NCBI GenBank assembly: GCA_002480525.1
Contig: DLCH01000007.1
Span: 1,464-42,874, forward strand
Source of the DNA: Gammaproteobacteria bacterium UBA7803
Lineage (GTDB): Bacteria; Pseudomonadota; Gammaproteobacteria; Pseudomonadales; Azotimanducaceae
DNA: 41,411 nucleotides
Direction of reading: 5' to 3'
The position numbers were made by a program, and so were the translations under genes. Below are positions 7,681 to 15,303 of this stretch, in pieces (within the stretch, counting starts at the first letter, position 1; every line of letters starts with the position of its first letter). The notes beneath the pieces were generated by a model that had not been told where the DNA came from, made no database searches, and saw nothing but the letters and a program-made list of their open reading frames with translations.

Positions 7681-8166
7681 TCAGCCCCCGCCCTGCCGTT
7701 CCGTCATGTGCGGCGCCGCGGCGAGCACCGCATCGACGATGTTGTGGTATCCCGTGCACCGGCAGAGGTTGCCCGCGAGCCCCTGGCGTACGCCCGCCCG
7801 GTCGAGCGGCGCCGACCGGCGGACCAGGTCGATGGCGGACATGATCATGCCCGGCGTGCAGAAGCCGCACTGCAGCGCATGATGATCGCGGAACGCGGCC
7901 TGCATGGGATGCAGCGCGTCCACGCTGCCGATGCCCTCGATGGTCGTCACCTCGCACCCGTCGATCTGGCAGGCCAGCACGCTGCAGGCCTTCACCGCGC
8001 GGCCGTCGAGGTGGACCGTGCACGCGCCGCACTGACTCGTGTCGCAGCCCACGTGGGTGCCCTTCAGCCCCAGATGCTCCCGGAGCACGTCGACCAGCAG
8101 CGTGTTCTCGGGAATCGCCAGGGCGTGGGCGACGCCGTTGACGGTCAGCGTGATCTCCACGGCCAT
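7681..8166 (-). CDS. Molybdenum-hydroxylase [2Fe-2S] subunit (CoxS type)
   Basis: The protein has 161 residues, the normal size for the small iron-sulfur subunit. The plant-ferredoxin-type cluster is bound by Cys41, Cys46, Cys49 and Cys61 (CDTSQCGAC...C). The second, helical cluster domain uses Cys100, Cys103, Cys135 and Cys137 (CGFC...CRC). It relays electrons between the molybdopterin subunit and FAD. It lies between the CoxG-like gene (15-bp gap) and the FAD subunit, in the same frame as the latter. No gene for the large molybdopterin subunit is in the window. Confidence 0.92.
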   Translation of the reverse strand: MAVEITLTVNGVAHALAIPENTLLVDVLREHLGLKGTHVGCDTSQCGACTVHLDGRAVKACSVLACQIDGCEVTTIEGIGSVDALHPMQAAFRDHHALQCGFCTPGMIMSAIDLVRRSAPLDRAGVRQGLAGNLCRCTGYHNIVDAVLAAAPHMTERQGGG

Positions 8167-8181
8167 CCGCCTACCCGCCCC

Positions 8182-8751
8182 TCAGCCGAACGCGAACAGC
8201 AGGCCGAGCAGCAGCGCCGCGAACACCACGATCCAGATGGGCCAGCGCCCGCCGGGCTCGTAGGCCCGGGGTTCCGGCGCCGGGGCGGCCGCCGGCGCCG
8301 CGTCCGCCGTGTCGCCGTCCAGCTCGCGGCGCAGCGCCGCGAAGAAGTCGTCGGCCATCTTGCGGGCGGTGCCGTCGATCAGCCGGTTGCCCACCTGAGC
8401 GAGCTTGCCGCCGACGGCGGCCTCGACCCGGTAGCTCAGCAGGGTGCCGTCCGCTGCCTCCTGGAGCCGCACGTCGGCCTGCCCCCGGGCGAAGCCCGCC
8501 GGTCCGCCCTTGACGTCCGCGCGGATCGTGTAGCGCTCGGGCGGCGCCACGTCCTCCAGGGTCAGGATGGCCTGGAAGGTCGCCCGCACCGGCCCGACCT
8601 TCGCCCGCACCCGGGCGTCGAAGCGGTCGTCGCCGTGCTTCTCCATCGATTCGCAGCCATCGAGACAGCGCGCCAGCACCTCCGGGTCGTTCAGCGCCTG
8701 CCACACCACCTCGCGACGGACCGCGACCCGATACTCTCCGGTCTGCTCCAC
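8182..8751 (-). CDS. CoxG-like SRPBCC protein with C-terminal membrane anchor
   Basis: The protein has about 189 residues from a GTG at 8751 (VEQTGEYRV); a GTG at 8793 is also in frame. The SRPBCC/CoxG domain shows WQALNDPEVLARCLDGCESM and the later VGGKLAQVGNRLIDGTARKMADDFF, both diagnostic of the carbon-monoxide-dehydrogenase subunit G family. A proline/alanine linker and one C-terminal hydrophobic helix (WPIWIVVFAALLLGLLFAFG) anchor it. CoxG helps place CO-dehydrogenase-type enzymes at the membrane; here it is next to the S and M subunits only. Confidence 0.82.
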   Translation of the reverse strand: MEQTGEYRVAVRREVVWQALNDPEVLARCLDGCESMEKHGDDRFDARVRAKVGPVRATFQAILTLEDVAPPERYTIRADVKGGPAGFARGQADVRLQEAADGTLLSYRVEAAVGGKLAQVGNRLIDGTARKMADDFFAALRRELDGDTADAAPAAAPAPEPRAYEPGGRWPIWIVVFAALLLGLLFAFG

Positions 8752-8823
8752 GACGTCCGCATGCTCCCTGCCAGAAGCCCGCCAGACTCGCACGATTGAC
8801 CGTGGTCGGCAACGCGCCCGCCC

Positions 8824-10401
8824 TCACACCGGCTCGCCCAGCGCGCGGGCCCGGTCGAGCCGGGAATCCTCGTCCGGGCGCAGGTAGCGCAGCGCGGCGA
8901 TCAGGAACACCAGGCTGACCAGCAGCATGCCCAGCCCGAGCAGCATCGCCTGCCGCAGCGCGTCCCCGGCCGCCCATCCACCCTTGATGTAGTAGTCGCT
9001 CACCTGACCGATCAGGTAGGGCCCCAGCGCCAGCCCGATGAAGGTGTTCATCAGCACGTAGTAGGCCGACGCCAGCGCCCGCATGCGCGGCATCACCAGG
9101 TCGTTCACCGTGCTGGTGGCCGCGCCGATCCACATGGGCGAGAACACGCTGAAGGCGAAGCTGCAGGCATACGCCACCCAGGGACTGGCGGCGAACAGGA
9201 ACCCCAGGGCGAAGGGCGTGGCCAGCACCGGCACCGCCAGGCCCATGTACACTCGGGCGTTCTGGGTATAGCGGCGCAGATGATCGGCCAGCCAGCCGCC
9301 GAGGGTGATGCCCAGCCAGCCGCCCAGCGCGGCGCCGCCGCCCAGCAGCAGGCCGGCTTCCGCCAGGCTGGCATCGTGCACGCGGACCATGAACGGCGGG
9401 CTCCAGAAGCCGATGCCGTAGGTGACGAAGCTGATCGACGGAAAGCCGATGGTGGTGAGCACGAAGGCCCGGGAGCGGAACATCATGCCGAAGGTGGCCG
9501 GATCGGAGAGCTTCAGGTTGTGCACCCAGGAGACCGCGGCGTACACCCCGAAGCCCAGCGCGATCCACTGGGTGGGGGTGTCGGTCAGCGCGTTGACCCC
9601 GTAGCCCGCCGCGGCGATCAGGCCGGCGGCGACGACGTTGACCAGCACGGCGCGTACGCCGCCCGCATTGAACAGCGCGAACAGCGTGAACGGCGGCAGC
9701 ACCGCCGCCAGGGAGCGGCCGGTCTCCCGGAACGGATGCGGATGCTCCGGGGTGACGATGCCCTCGCTCTGGCCCCGGCGCGGCTCCCGCAGCGTCCAGA
9801 CCCAGACCGCCATGATCAGGCCCGGCAGGCCCACCGCGAAGAACGCGGCCTGCCACGCCTTCAGCCCGAACGGCGCCGCCGCCGGGTCGGGGAACGCGGC
9901 GTTCCAGCCGTCGACGATGGCGCCGCCCAGGAACAGGCCGATGCCGGCGCCGATGTAGATGCCCGACGAGTAGATCGCCAGCACCGTCGCCCGCCGGTTC
10001 GGCGGGAAGTAGTCGGACAGCATGGAGAAGGCCGCCGGGGTGGCGCTGGCTTCGCCGACGCCGACGCCGATGCGGTAGGCCGCCAGGGACACGAAGCTGC
10101 GGGCGGTGCCCGACAGCGCCGTCATCAGGCTCCAGAAACCGAGGCCGACGGAGATCAGGTTCTTGCGGACCCAGACGTCGGCCATGCGGCCCAGCGGAAT
10201 ACCGAAGATGGCGTAGAACACCGCGAAGGCGGTGCCGTAGAGGAAACCGATGTCGGCATCGGAGATGCCGAGGTCGGCTTTGATCTCCTCCGCCAGGATC
10301 GACAGGATCTGCCGATCGATGAAGTTGAATACGTACACGATGATGAGCACACCGAGCACGTACTTCGAATAGCGGCCGCCGACTTCGTCCTTCGACGCCA
10401 T
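8824..10401 (-). CDS. MFS transporter (spinster-like)
   Basis: This 525-residue integral membrane protein begins YVLGVLIIVYVFNFIDRQILSIL, with the loop 2-3 motif GRMADVWVRK, both typical of the MFS spinster/sugar-phosphate group. A long central loop (about residues 210-300) includes extra hydrophobic segments, so it may have more than 12 membrane helices. The substrate is unknown. It lies between the nitroreductase and the CoxG-like gene with gaps of 43 and 72 bp, so co-transcription is likely. It could import the compound oxidised by the missing or remote molybdenum hydroxylase. Confidence 0.85.
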   Translation of the reverse strand: MASKDEVGGRYSKYVLGVLIIVYVFNFIDRQILSILAEEIKADLGISDADIGFLYGTAFAVFYAIFGIPLGRMADVWVRKNLISVGLGFWSLMTALSGTARSFVSLAAYRIGVGVGEASATPAAFSMLSDYFPPNRRATVLAIYSSGIYIGAGIGLFLGGAIVDGWNAAFPDPAAAPFGLKAWQAAFFAVGLPGLIMAVWVWTLREPRRGQSEGIVTPEHPHPFRETGRSLAAVLPPFTLFALFNAGGVRAVLVNVVAAGLIAAAGYGVNALTDTPTQWIALGFGVYAAVSWVHNLKLSDPATFGMMFRSRAFVLTTIGFPSISFVTYGIGFWSPPFMVRVHDASLAEAGLLLGGGAALGGWLGITLGGWLADHLRRYTQNARVYMGLAVPVLATPFALGFLFAASPWVAYACSFAFSVFSPMWIGAATSTVNDLVMPRMRALASAYYVLMNTFIGLALGPYLIGQVSDYYIKGGWAAGDALRQAMLLGLGMLLVSLVFLIAALRYLRPDEDSRLDRARALGEPV

Positions 10402-10444
10402 CTCCCCTCCCCTTCGATGAATCGTGGCCGGCCCCCCGCCGGCG

Positions 10445-11113
10445 TCAGCCCCCGGTCAGCGGCGGTCCACCCCAGCGCTCCAGCATCGCGAACTCTTCCA
10501 CCGGCCGGCGCTTGAGCCGGGTGAGCTGCTTGACCGGCCGCCCCATGGGAATCAGCGAGGCCACCGCCAGGTGGTCCGGAATGCCCAGCAGCGCCTTCAG
10601 CTCGTCCTCCTGGGCCGCGACGAACGTGGTCGGCGTGCCGCCGAGGCCCTCGTGCCGGGCCGCCAGCAGTATGTTGTGCACGAACGGGTAGATCGACGCG
10701 CCGGAGATCACCCCCACCCGGGGCAGCGCCGCGTCCATCGACGCCACCACCGACAGATCCACCAGCACCAGCAGCACCACGGGCGCGTCGGCGATGCGGC
10801 GGATGAAGTCCTCGGGCGGCTCGGTGGCGGCGATCTCCTCGTCGGTGAGGGCCGTCGGATGGATCGTGTTGAGCGGCGCCTCGCCGGCGCGGGACTGGGC
10901 GTAGTAGCGGCGGAAGGTGGGCATCATCAGGCGGAACAGGGCCTCGCGGGTGGCGTCCTCGCGGATCACCAGCACCTTCCAGCCCTGGCGGTTGCCGCCG
11001 CTCGGGGCGAACCGGGCGTTGTCGAGAATCCGGTAGAGGACCTCGTCGGGCACCGGGTCGCTGGTGAAGTCCCGGGCCGCGAAGGTCGTCCGCATGACGT
11101 CGAACAGTTCCAT
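10445..11113 (-). CDS. Nitroreductase-family FMN oxidoreductase
   Basis: The 222-residue protein has the family N-terminus (MELFDVMRTTFAARDFTSDPVPDEVL), the FMN-contact segment ARFAPSGGNRQGWKVLVI, and a C-terminal LIPMGRPVKQ region. Such enzymes are FMN dimers that reduce nitro groups, quinones or flavins with NAD(P)H; some act in dehalogenation or flavin destruction. The specific substrate is unknown. It is 54 bp downstream of the GGDEF-EAL gene and 43 bp upstream of the MFS gene on the same strand. Confidence 0.85.
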   Translation of the reverse strand: MELFDVMRTTFAARDFTSDPVPDEVLYRILDNARFAPSGGNRQGWKVLVIREDATREALFRLMMPTFRRYYAQSRAGEAPLNTIHPTALTDEEIAATEPPEDFIRRIADAPVVLLVLVDLSVVASMDAALPRVGVISGASIYPFVHNILLAARHEGLGGTPTTFVAAQEDELKALLGIPDHLAVASLIPMGRPVKQLTRLKRRPVEEFAMLERWGGPPLTGG

Positions 11114-11167
11114 GGCCTTCTCCCGTCGGGGTCGCCGCAGCCTAACACAGCCGCGGCGCGGGCCGGA

Positions 11168-13714
11168 TCAGGCCGAGCGCGCGGCCCGCTGCTCGAGAAA
11201 CTCGATGAAGCCGTCCACCGGCAGGGCGGGGCTGAACAGGAACCCCTGCACGGCGTCGCAGTGCTTGGCGGTGAGTATCTGCATCTCCCGCTCGGTCTCG
11301 ACCCCTTCCGCCACGGACTTGAGCTCCAGTGAGCGGATGATCTCGATGATCCGGCCGAGCAGGTCTCTGGCCCGCGCCGACTCGGCGATCGGCGCGACGA
11401 AGGAGCGGTCGATCTTGATCACGTCCAGCGGCAGGTCCCGCAGCATGTTCAGTGACGAGTAGCCCGTGCCGAAGTCGTCGAGGGCGATGGTGACCCCGGA
11501 TTGCCGCAGGCTCTCGAGGTCCCGCATCACCGACTGGACGTCGTGCATGAGCACGGACTCGGTCACCTCGATCTCGAAATCCGAATGCTTGGCGCCAACG
11601 CGGTCGATGGCCGCCAGGAACTCCTCGCAGAAACCCTCGCGCTGGAACTGGCGCGGCGAGATGTTGATGCCGATCCGCTCCAGGGCGAAGCCGCGCCGCC
11701 GGCACCGTTCCAGGCACTCGTGGGCGTTCTCCACGAGCAGGCTGGTGAGCTCGTGGATCAGGCCGGTCTGCTCCAGCACCGGCACGTAGATGCCGGGATG
11801 CAGATCCGGCGCGGCCGGCCAGCGCATCAGCCCCTCGGCGCCGATCACCATGCCGTCCGACACCCGGATCTTGGGCTGGAAGTACAGCCCGAGATCGCGC
11901 CGGGCGAGCCCTTCCCGGGCCCGGGACTCCACCCGGGCGCGATGCTCGGTGTCCCGGTTCATGGCCTCGTCGAAGAAGGTGAAGGCGCTGCCGGAGAGCT
12001 CCTTGGCCTTGTACATGGCCACGTCGGCCTTGCGCATCAGGTTCGCCGCGTCGTTGCCGTCGTCCGGGAACACCACCACGCCGATGGACACCTCGACCAC
12101 CACGCTGCTGCCACCCACCTCCACGGGCTGGCCGATCTCCTGGACCAGCCGCCGGCAGACGGCCTCGATGTCCGTGGGCTCGGTGACCCGGGACATCAGC
12201 ACCGCGAACTCGTCGCCGCCGAGCCGGGCCGCCTCGTCCGCGGCGCGGAGCACCTTGCGGACGCGCTTGGCCACGGCGCGCAGCAGCTCGTCGCCGGCAT
12301 GGTGGCCTTCCGTGTCGTTGATCTGCTTGAAGCGGTCGAGGTCGAGATAAAGCAGGGCGCCGCGGTCGCCGTCCCGGGCGCCCATGCGGATCGCCTGTTC
12401 CAGATGCTCCCGGAAGGACTCCCGGTTCAACAGGCCGGTGAGGCCGTCGAAGTTCGCCTGCCGGAACAGCTCCTGGGCCCGGAAGTACAGGGTCACGCCC
12501 ACCGACAGGCGGTCGGCGACCTCAGTGAGCACGTCGCCGAGGTCCACGGGATCGCCGGGGCCGGTCATCAGCAGACCCACGAGCATGCCCTCCCGGTAGA
12601 TGGCGCGCGCGTCGTGCACCGCCTCGCCGTGCCGCTCCCGGTACAGGGCGAGCGCTTCGGCGTCGCTGTCGACGCTGCTGGCCGGCGCCGGCGCGGCGCG
12701 CATGGTGAGGCGGCCGTCGGCATCGAGCCGGCCGCAGTAGCCCTCGCTGCCGCGCCACAGCCACAGCCGGGCGTCCCGGAAACCGAGCGTTCGCAGCAGC
12801 AGCAGCGCCTTCTCGCCGATCTCCGGCGGCTCGCCGCCCCGCAGGGCGACACCGTCGATCTCCGACAGCGCCTCCATGGTGGCGAAGGATTCCCGCAGCC
12901 GGCGCGTCATGGAGTTGAACGAGCTGCCGAGACGCTCCAGCTCGTCACCGGAGCGGATGTCGACCTCGTGATCGTAGCTGCCCCCGCTGATCCTCAGCGT
13001 CGCCTGGTAGAGGTCTCCCAGCGGCGCCAGGCGGGTGCGGATCTGCCGCATGACGTACCAGCCGAACAGGGCCATGACGACGAACATCACGTAGGGCAGC
13101 AGCTCGAAGGCGATGCCCATGCGGCTGAGCGCCATCGTCCGGGACTGGACGCTGGCCACCTCGATGGCGTCCCTGGTGTTGTAGAGGCTGCCGAGCGGCA
13201 GGGTCCAGCTCGTGGCGATGACGTCGCCCTCCGGGACCTGCCCCTCGCAGCGCCGCTCGCGGCCGTCGACTCGCACGCAGGTCCGCACGCCGTAGGGCAG
13301 GTGCACCAGCTCGGCGAACAGCACGTCGTCGCTCAGAAAGCCCAGCGCCACGCCGTCGTCGACGGCGACCTGCAGCTCGAATCCGCCAGACACCGCATTC
13401 AGAGTCGGGCGGTCGGCGGCGGCCGCCATGTCATCGATCTGGCCGCGCGGCTGGACCCACCGATGAGCGCCCCCCGAGCGACCACCGAGCAGGACCAGTT
13501 CCCAGGCCGCCACGTCGATCCGGGTGATCAGGTCCAGGGCGTAGTCCTTGGAAAACTCATGGAGATGGCGGCGGGACATATCCAGTGTCTCGCTCTCCAC
13601 CAGACGCGAGGCGAACACGGTGAGCAGGGTCAACGGCAGGATGCAGAAGGCCAGGAACAGGATGACGACCTGCCGCTCGATCCGAGTTCGAAAGCTGCGC
13701 CGAGAGCTCAACAA
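11168..13714 (-). CDS. Membrane GGDEF-EAL cyclic-di-GMP enzyme with sensor and HAMP domains
   Basis: This 848-residue protein starts at TTG (13714 or the next TTG codon). One helix near residues 16-32 and one near 190-210 enclose a periplasmic sensor of about 160 residues. A HAMP-like region and a cytoplasmic stretch follow. The GGDEF domain has an intact GGDEF (499-503) and an inhibitory RxxD site (RAAD) five residues upstream. The EAL domain reads EGL at 627-629 in place of EAL but keeps the metal and catalytic motifs (INIS, EVTES, DDFGTG, IKIDRSF, AEGVET, QGFLFSPAL). Both synthesis and hydrolysis of c-di-GMP are therefore possible. It starts two bases after the stop of the GspG-like pseudopilin gene. 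Confidence 0.93.
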   Translation of the reverse strand: MLSSRRSFRTRIERQVVILFLAFCILPLTLLTVFASRLVESETLDMSRRHLHEFSKDYALDLITRIDVAAWELVLLGGRSGGAHRWVQPRGQIDDMAAAADRPTLNAVSGGFELQVAVDDGVALGFLSDDVLFAELVHLPYGVRTCVRVDGRERRCEGQVPEGDVIATSWTLPLGSLYNTRDAIEVASVQSRTMALSRMGIAFELLPYVMFVVMALFGWYVMRQIRTRLAPLGDLYQATLRISGGSYDHEVDIRSGDELERLGSSFNSMTRRLRESFATMEALSEIDGVALRGGEPPEIGEKALLLLRTLGFRDARLWLWRGSEGYCGRLDADGRLTMRAAPAPASSVDSDAEALALYRERHGEAVHDARAIYREGMLVGLLMTGPGDPVDLGDVLTEVADRLSVGVTLYFRAQELFRQANFDGLTGLLNRESFREHLEQAIRMGARDGDRGALLYLDLDRFKQINDTEGHHAGDELLRAVAKRVRKVLRAADEAARLGGDEFAVLMSRVTEPTDIEAVCRRLVQEIGQPVEVGGSSVVVEVSIGVVVFPDDGNDAANLMRKADVAMYKAKELSGSAFTFFDEAMNRDTEHRARVESRAREGLARRDLGLYFQPKIRVSDGMVIGAEGLMRWPAAPDLHPGIYVPVLEQTGLIHELTSLLVENAHECLERCRRRGFALERIGINISPRQFQREGFCEEFLAAIDRVGAKHSDFEIEVTESVLMHDVQSVMRDLESLRQSGVTIALDDFGTGYSSLNMLRDLPLDVIKIDRSFVAPIAESARARDLLGRIIEIIRSLELKSVAEGVETEREMQILTAKHCDAVQGFLFSPALPVDGFIEFLEQRAARSA

Positions 13715-13716
13715 CG

Positions 13717-14175
13717 TCAGAAATCCGACGCAGGGCCGACGAACGAGCCGTTGCCTCCCCGAACGATGTCGTCACGACTTGGCCGCGCCGTGAGAGGCGG
13801 ACGGCTCTCTCCGTCCGGGCCGCTGCTGTATAGGTCGAAATCGCTGTTGATCGGGTTCAGATTGCGATCCTTTCGGACCTGTCCCCGTATTCCCGGCGGC
13901 TCACCCTCGATCCGCAGATAGGCGTACTGCCTGCCCCATGGGTCCAGCGGCAGATCGCCGGGCAACTCCGCGAGGGTCGCCGGGAGACGGAAGTTGTCCG
14001 CCGCGAAGCGCTCGATGCGCATGTCGAGCTGGCCGATGTCGGACAGCGCCTGGGCGGCGCGGGAGCGGTCCACGTATTCCTGATACGCCGGCACCGCGAT
14101 GGCGAGCAGCAGCGCGCCGATGGCGACGGCCATGAGGAGCTCTACGAGCGTGAAACCTGAATGTCGGACGTGCAT
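13717..14175 (-). CDS. GspG-like type II/IV pseudopilin
   Basis: The 152-residue protein has a short positive leader (MHVRHSG) followed by FTLVELLMAVAIGALLLAIAVPAY, the prepilin-peptidase cleavage site and hydrophobic helix with Glu5. The C-terminal LPLDPWGRQYAYL ... SDFDLYSSGPDGE pattern resembles the calcium-binding end of GspG, the major pseudopilin of type II secretion, although the loop is longer. No other gsp or pil gene is present. It directly precedes the GGDEF-EAL gene (2-bp gap), which suggests a surface or secretion structure tied to c-di-GMP. Confidence 0.78.
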   Translation of the reverse strand: MHVRHSGFTLVELLMAVAIGALLLAIAVPAYQEYVDRSRAAQALSDIGQLDMRIERFAADNFRLPATLAELPGDLPLDPWGRQYAYLRIEGEPPGIRGQVRKDRNLNPINSDFDLYSSGPDGESRPPLTARPSRDDIVRGGNGSFVGPASDF

Positions 14176-14252
14176 GAGCCTGGTGTCCGCGTTTTATCCG
14201 CCTAGGACGAAAGCATAGATGGTCTCGGACGGACTTCCCGGGGCCGTTTCGC

Positions 14253-14338
14253 CCGTAAAGTCATTTGCCGTGTAACTCTGTGACCCGGGTCTCATTCGCG
14301 TCCGACAATGCCGGGTTGCCAGTAACTTGACTTTACGG
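14253..14338. promoter_or_regulatory. Long inverted repeat upstream of the second MarR gene
   Basis: CCGTAAAGTCA (14253-14263) and TGACTTTACGG (14328-14338) are perfect 11-bp inverted copies 64 bp apart. Between them are nested dyads CCCGG/CCGGG (14284-14288 and 14311-14315) and CATT/AATG (14293-14296 and 14307-14310). The block lies in the 275-bp gap between the divergent pseudopilin and MarR genes. It could be paired operators allowing looping, or a structured leader. The rest of this gap shows nothing else recognisable. Confidence 0.5.
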
Positions 14339-14450
14339 AAGAATGAGATCGCACGTGACCGGTCATCGGCGGCCGAGGCGCGTGACTCTCCGACCGGCCG
14401 TCGTCCGACGGGCTTCGCAATTCCGCGAACTGCTGACTATAGGTTCGACT

Positions 14451-15029
14451 ATGGAAGACCAACCCTCGGAAGTGCTGATGCGCGGCCTGCTGCGGGCCTA
14501 TTACTGGATGGACGAGAGCCTGCAGAACGGCCTGGTGGAAGCGGGCTTCGAGCCGCGTACCCGCACCCAGACGATGATCCTGATCAACATCTCGAACGGC
14601 ATCACCCGGGCGGCCGAGCTGGCCCGGGTGCTGGGCGTCAGCCGACAGGCCATCCAGCAGCAGATCAACGAGCTGGAGCGGGACGAGCTGGTGACCCAGA
14701 TTCCCGACCCCGACGACCGCCGGGCCAACCGGATCGTGTTCAGCGAGCGCGGCTCCCAGCTCATCAACGCGGCTCTGACCGCGCTGCGTGACGCGGAGCA
14801 GGCCCTGGCGATGCGCCTCGGCTACGACCATGTCCGACACCTGCGCGACGCGCTGACGGCGGACTGGGGCGAGGTCATCGGCGGCACCCATCCGCGCGGC
14901 CGCAAGCGGTCGCTGACCGAACGTCCCGGCCGGGACGCCGCCGCGCCCCCCGTGAGCGGCGGCTACGCCGCGGACACGGACGACGACGGGACGCCCCAGA
15001 GCTCCGGCGACCGCTCGACCGGGAGCTGA
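14451..15029 (+). CDS. MarR-family transcriptional regulator
   Basis: The protein has about 192 residues from the ATG at 14451; an upstream ATG at 14343 is in frame but would add a low-complexity arginine-rich tail not seen in the family. The winged helix includes AAELARVLGVSRQAIQQQINELERDEL and DPDDRRANRIVFSERG. It lacks the OhrR cysteine. The C-terminal 45 residues are disordered and charged. It is divergent from the pseudopilin operon across an inverted repeat, so that operon is a natural target candidate. The ligand is unknown. Confidence 0.8.
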   Translation: MEDQPSEVLMRGLLRAYYWMDESLQNGLVEAGFEPRTRTQTMILINISNGITRAAELARVLGVSRQAIQQQINELERDELVTQIPDPDDRRANRIVFSERGSQLINAALTALRDAEQALAMRLGYDHVRHLRDALTADWGEVIGGTHPRGRKRSLTERPGRDAAAPPVSGGYAADTDDDGTPQSSGDRSTGS

Positions 15030-15056
15030 CCGGGCCGGCGGCGGCCGCGCCGGCAA

Positions 15057-15088
15057 CGCCCGGCAGAATGCCCCGCGCCTGCCGGGCG
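15057..15088 (+). terminator. GC-rich hairpin after the MarR gene
   Basis: CGCCCGGCAG (15057-15066) and CTGCCGGGCG (15079-15088) form a perfect 10-bp stem with a 12-nt loop, 27 bp after the MarR stop. There is no T-run. The remainder of the 274-bp gap to the kinase gene shows no other feature I can support. Confidence 0.45.
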
Positions 15089-15303
15089 CCGGGGCCGCCC
15101 GACCGGCGCCGACACGCCGCGCCAGCGTCCGCCGCGACCACGCGCCGCACACACCGGTTTCACCGAATCCGGCGTCCCGGGGGCGCCCGCCTCGCCAGAG
15201 TGTGAACTCGCGCAGCACCGTTCTGTGAACTGCAACCGGACGTGCCGCGCGCTGGTGCATACGCTCGAAGGGTCTGGTTTCTCACACCGGGAAGATCGAA
15301 CCC

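Noticed and set aside
11501..13921. Long plus-strand open frame opposite the GGDEF-EAL gene
   Set aside because: Shadow of the GGDEF-EAL coding strand; no ribosome site, signature or plausible composition.
14343..14450. Earlier start for the second MarR gene
   Set aside because: The 36-residue extension is arginine-rich, begins right next to the inverted repeat and does not resemble MarR N-termini.
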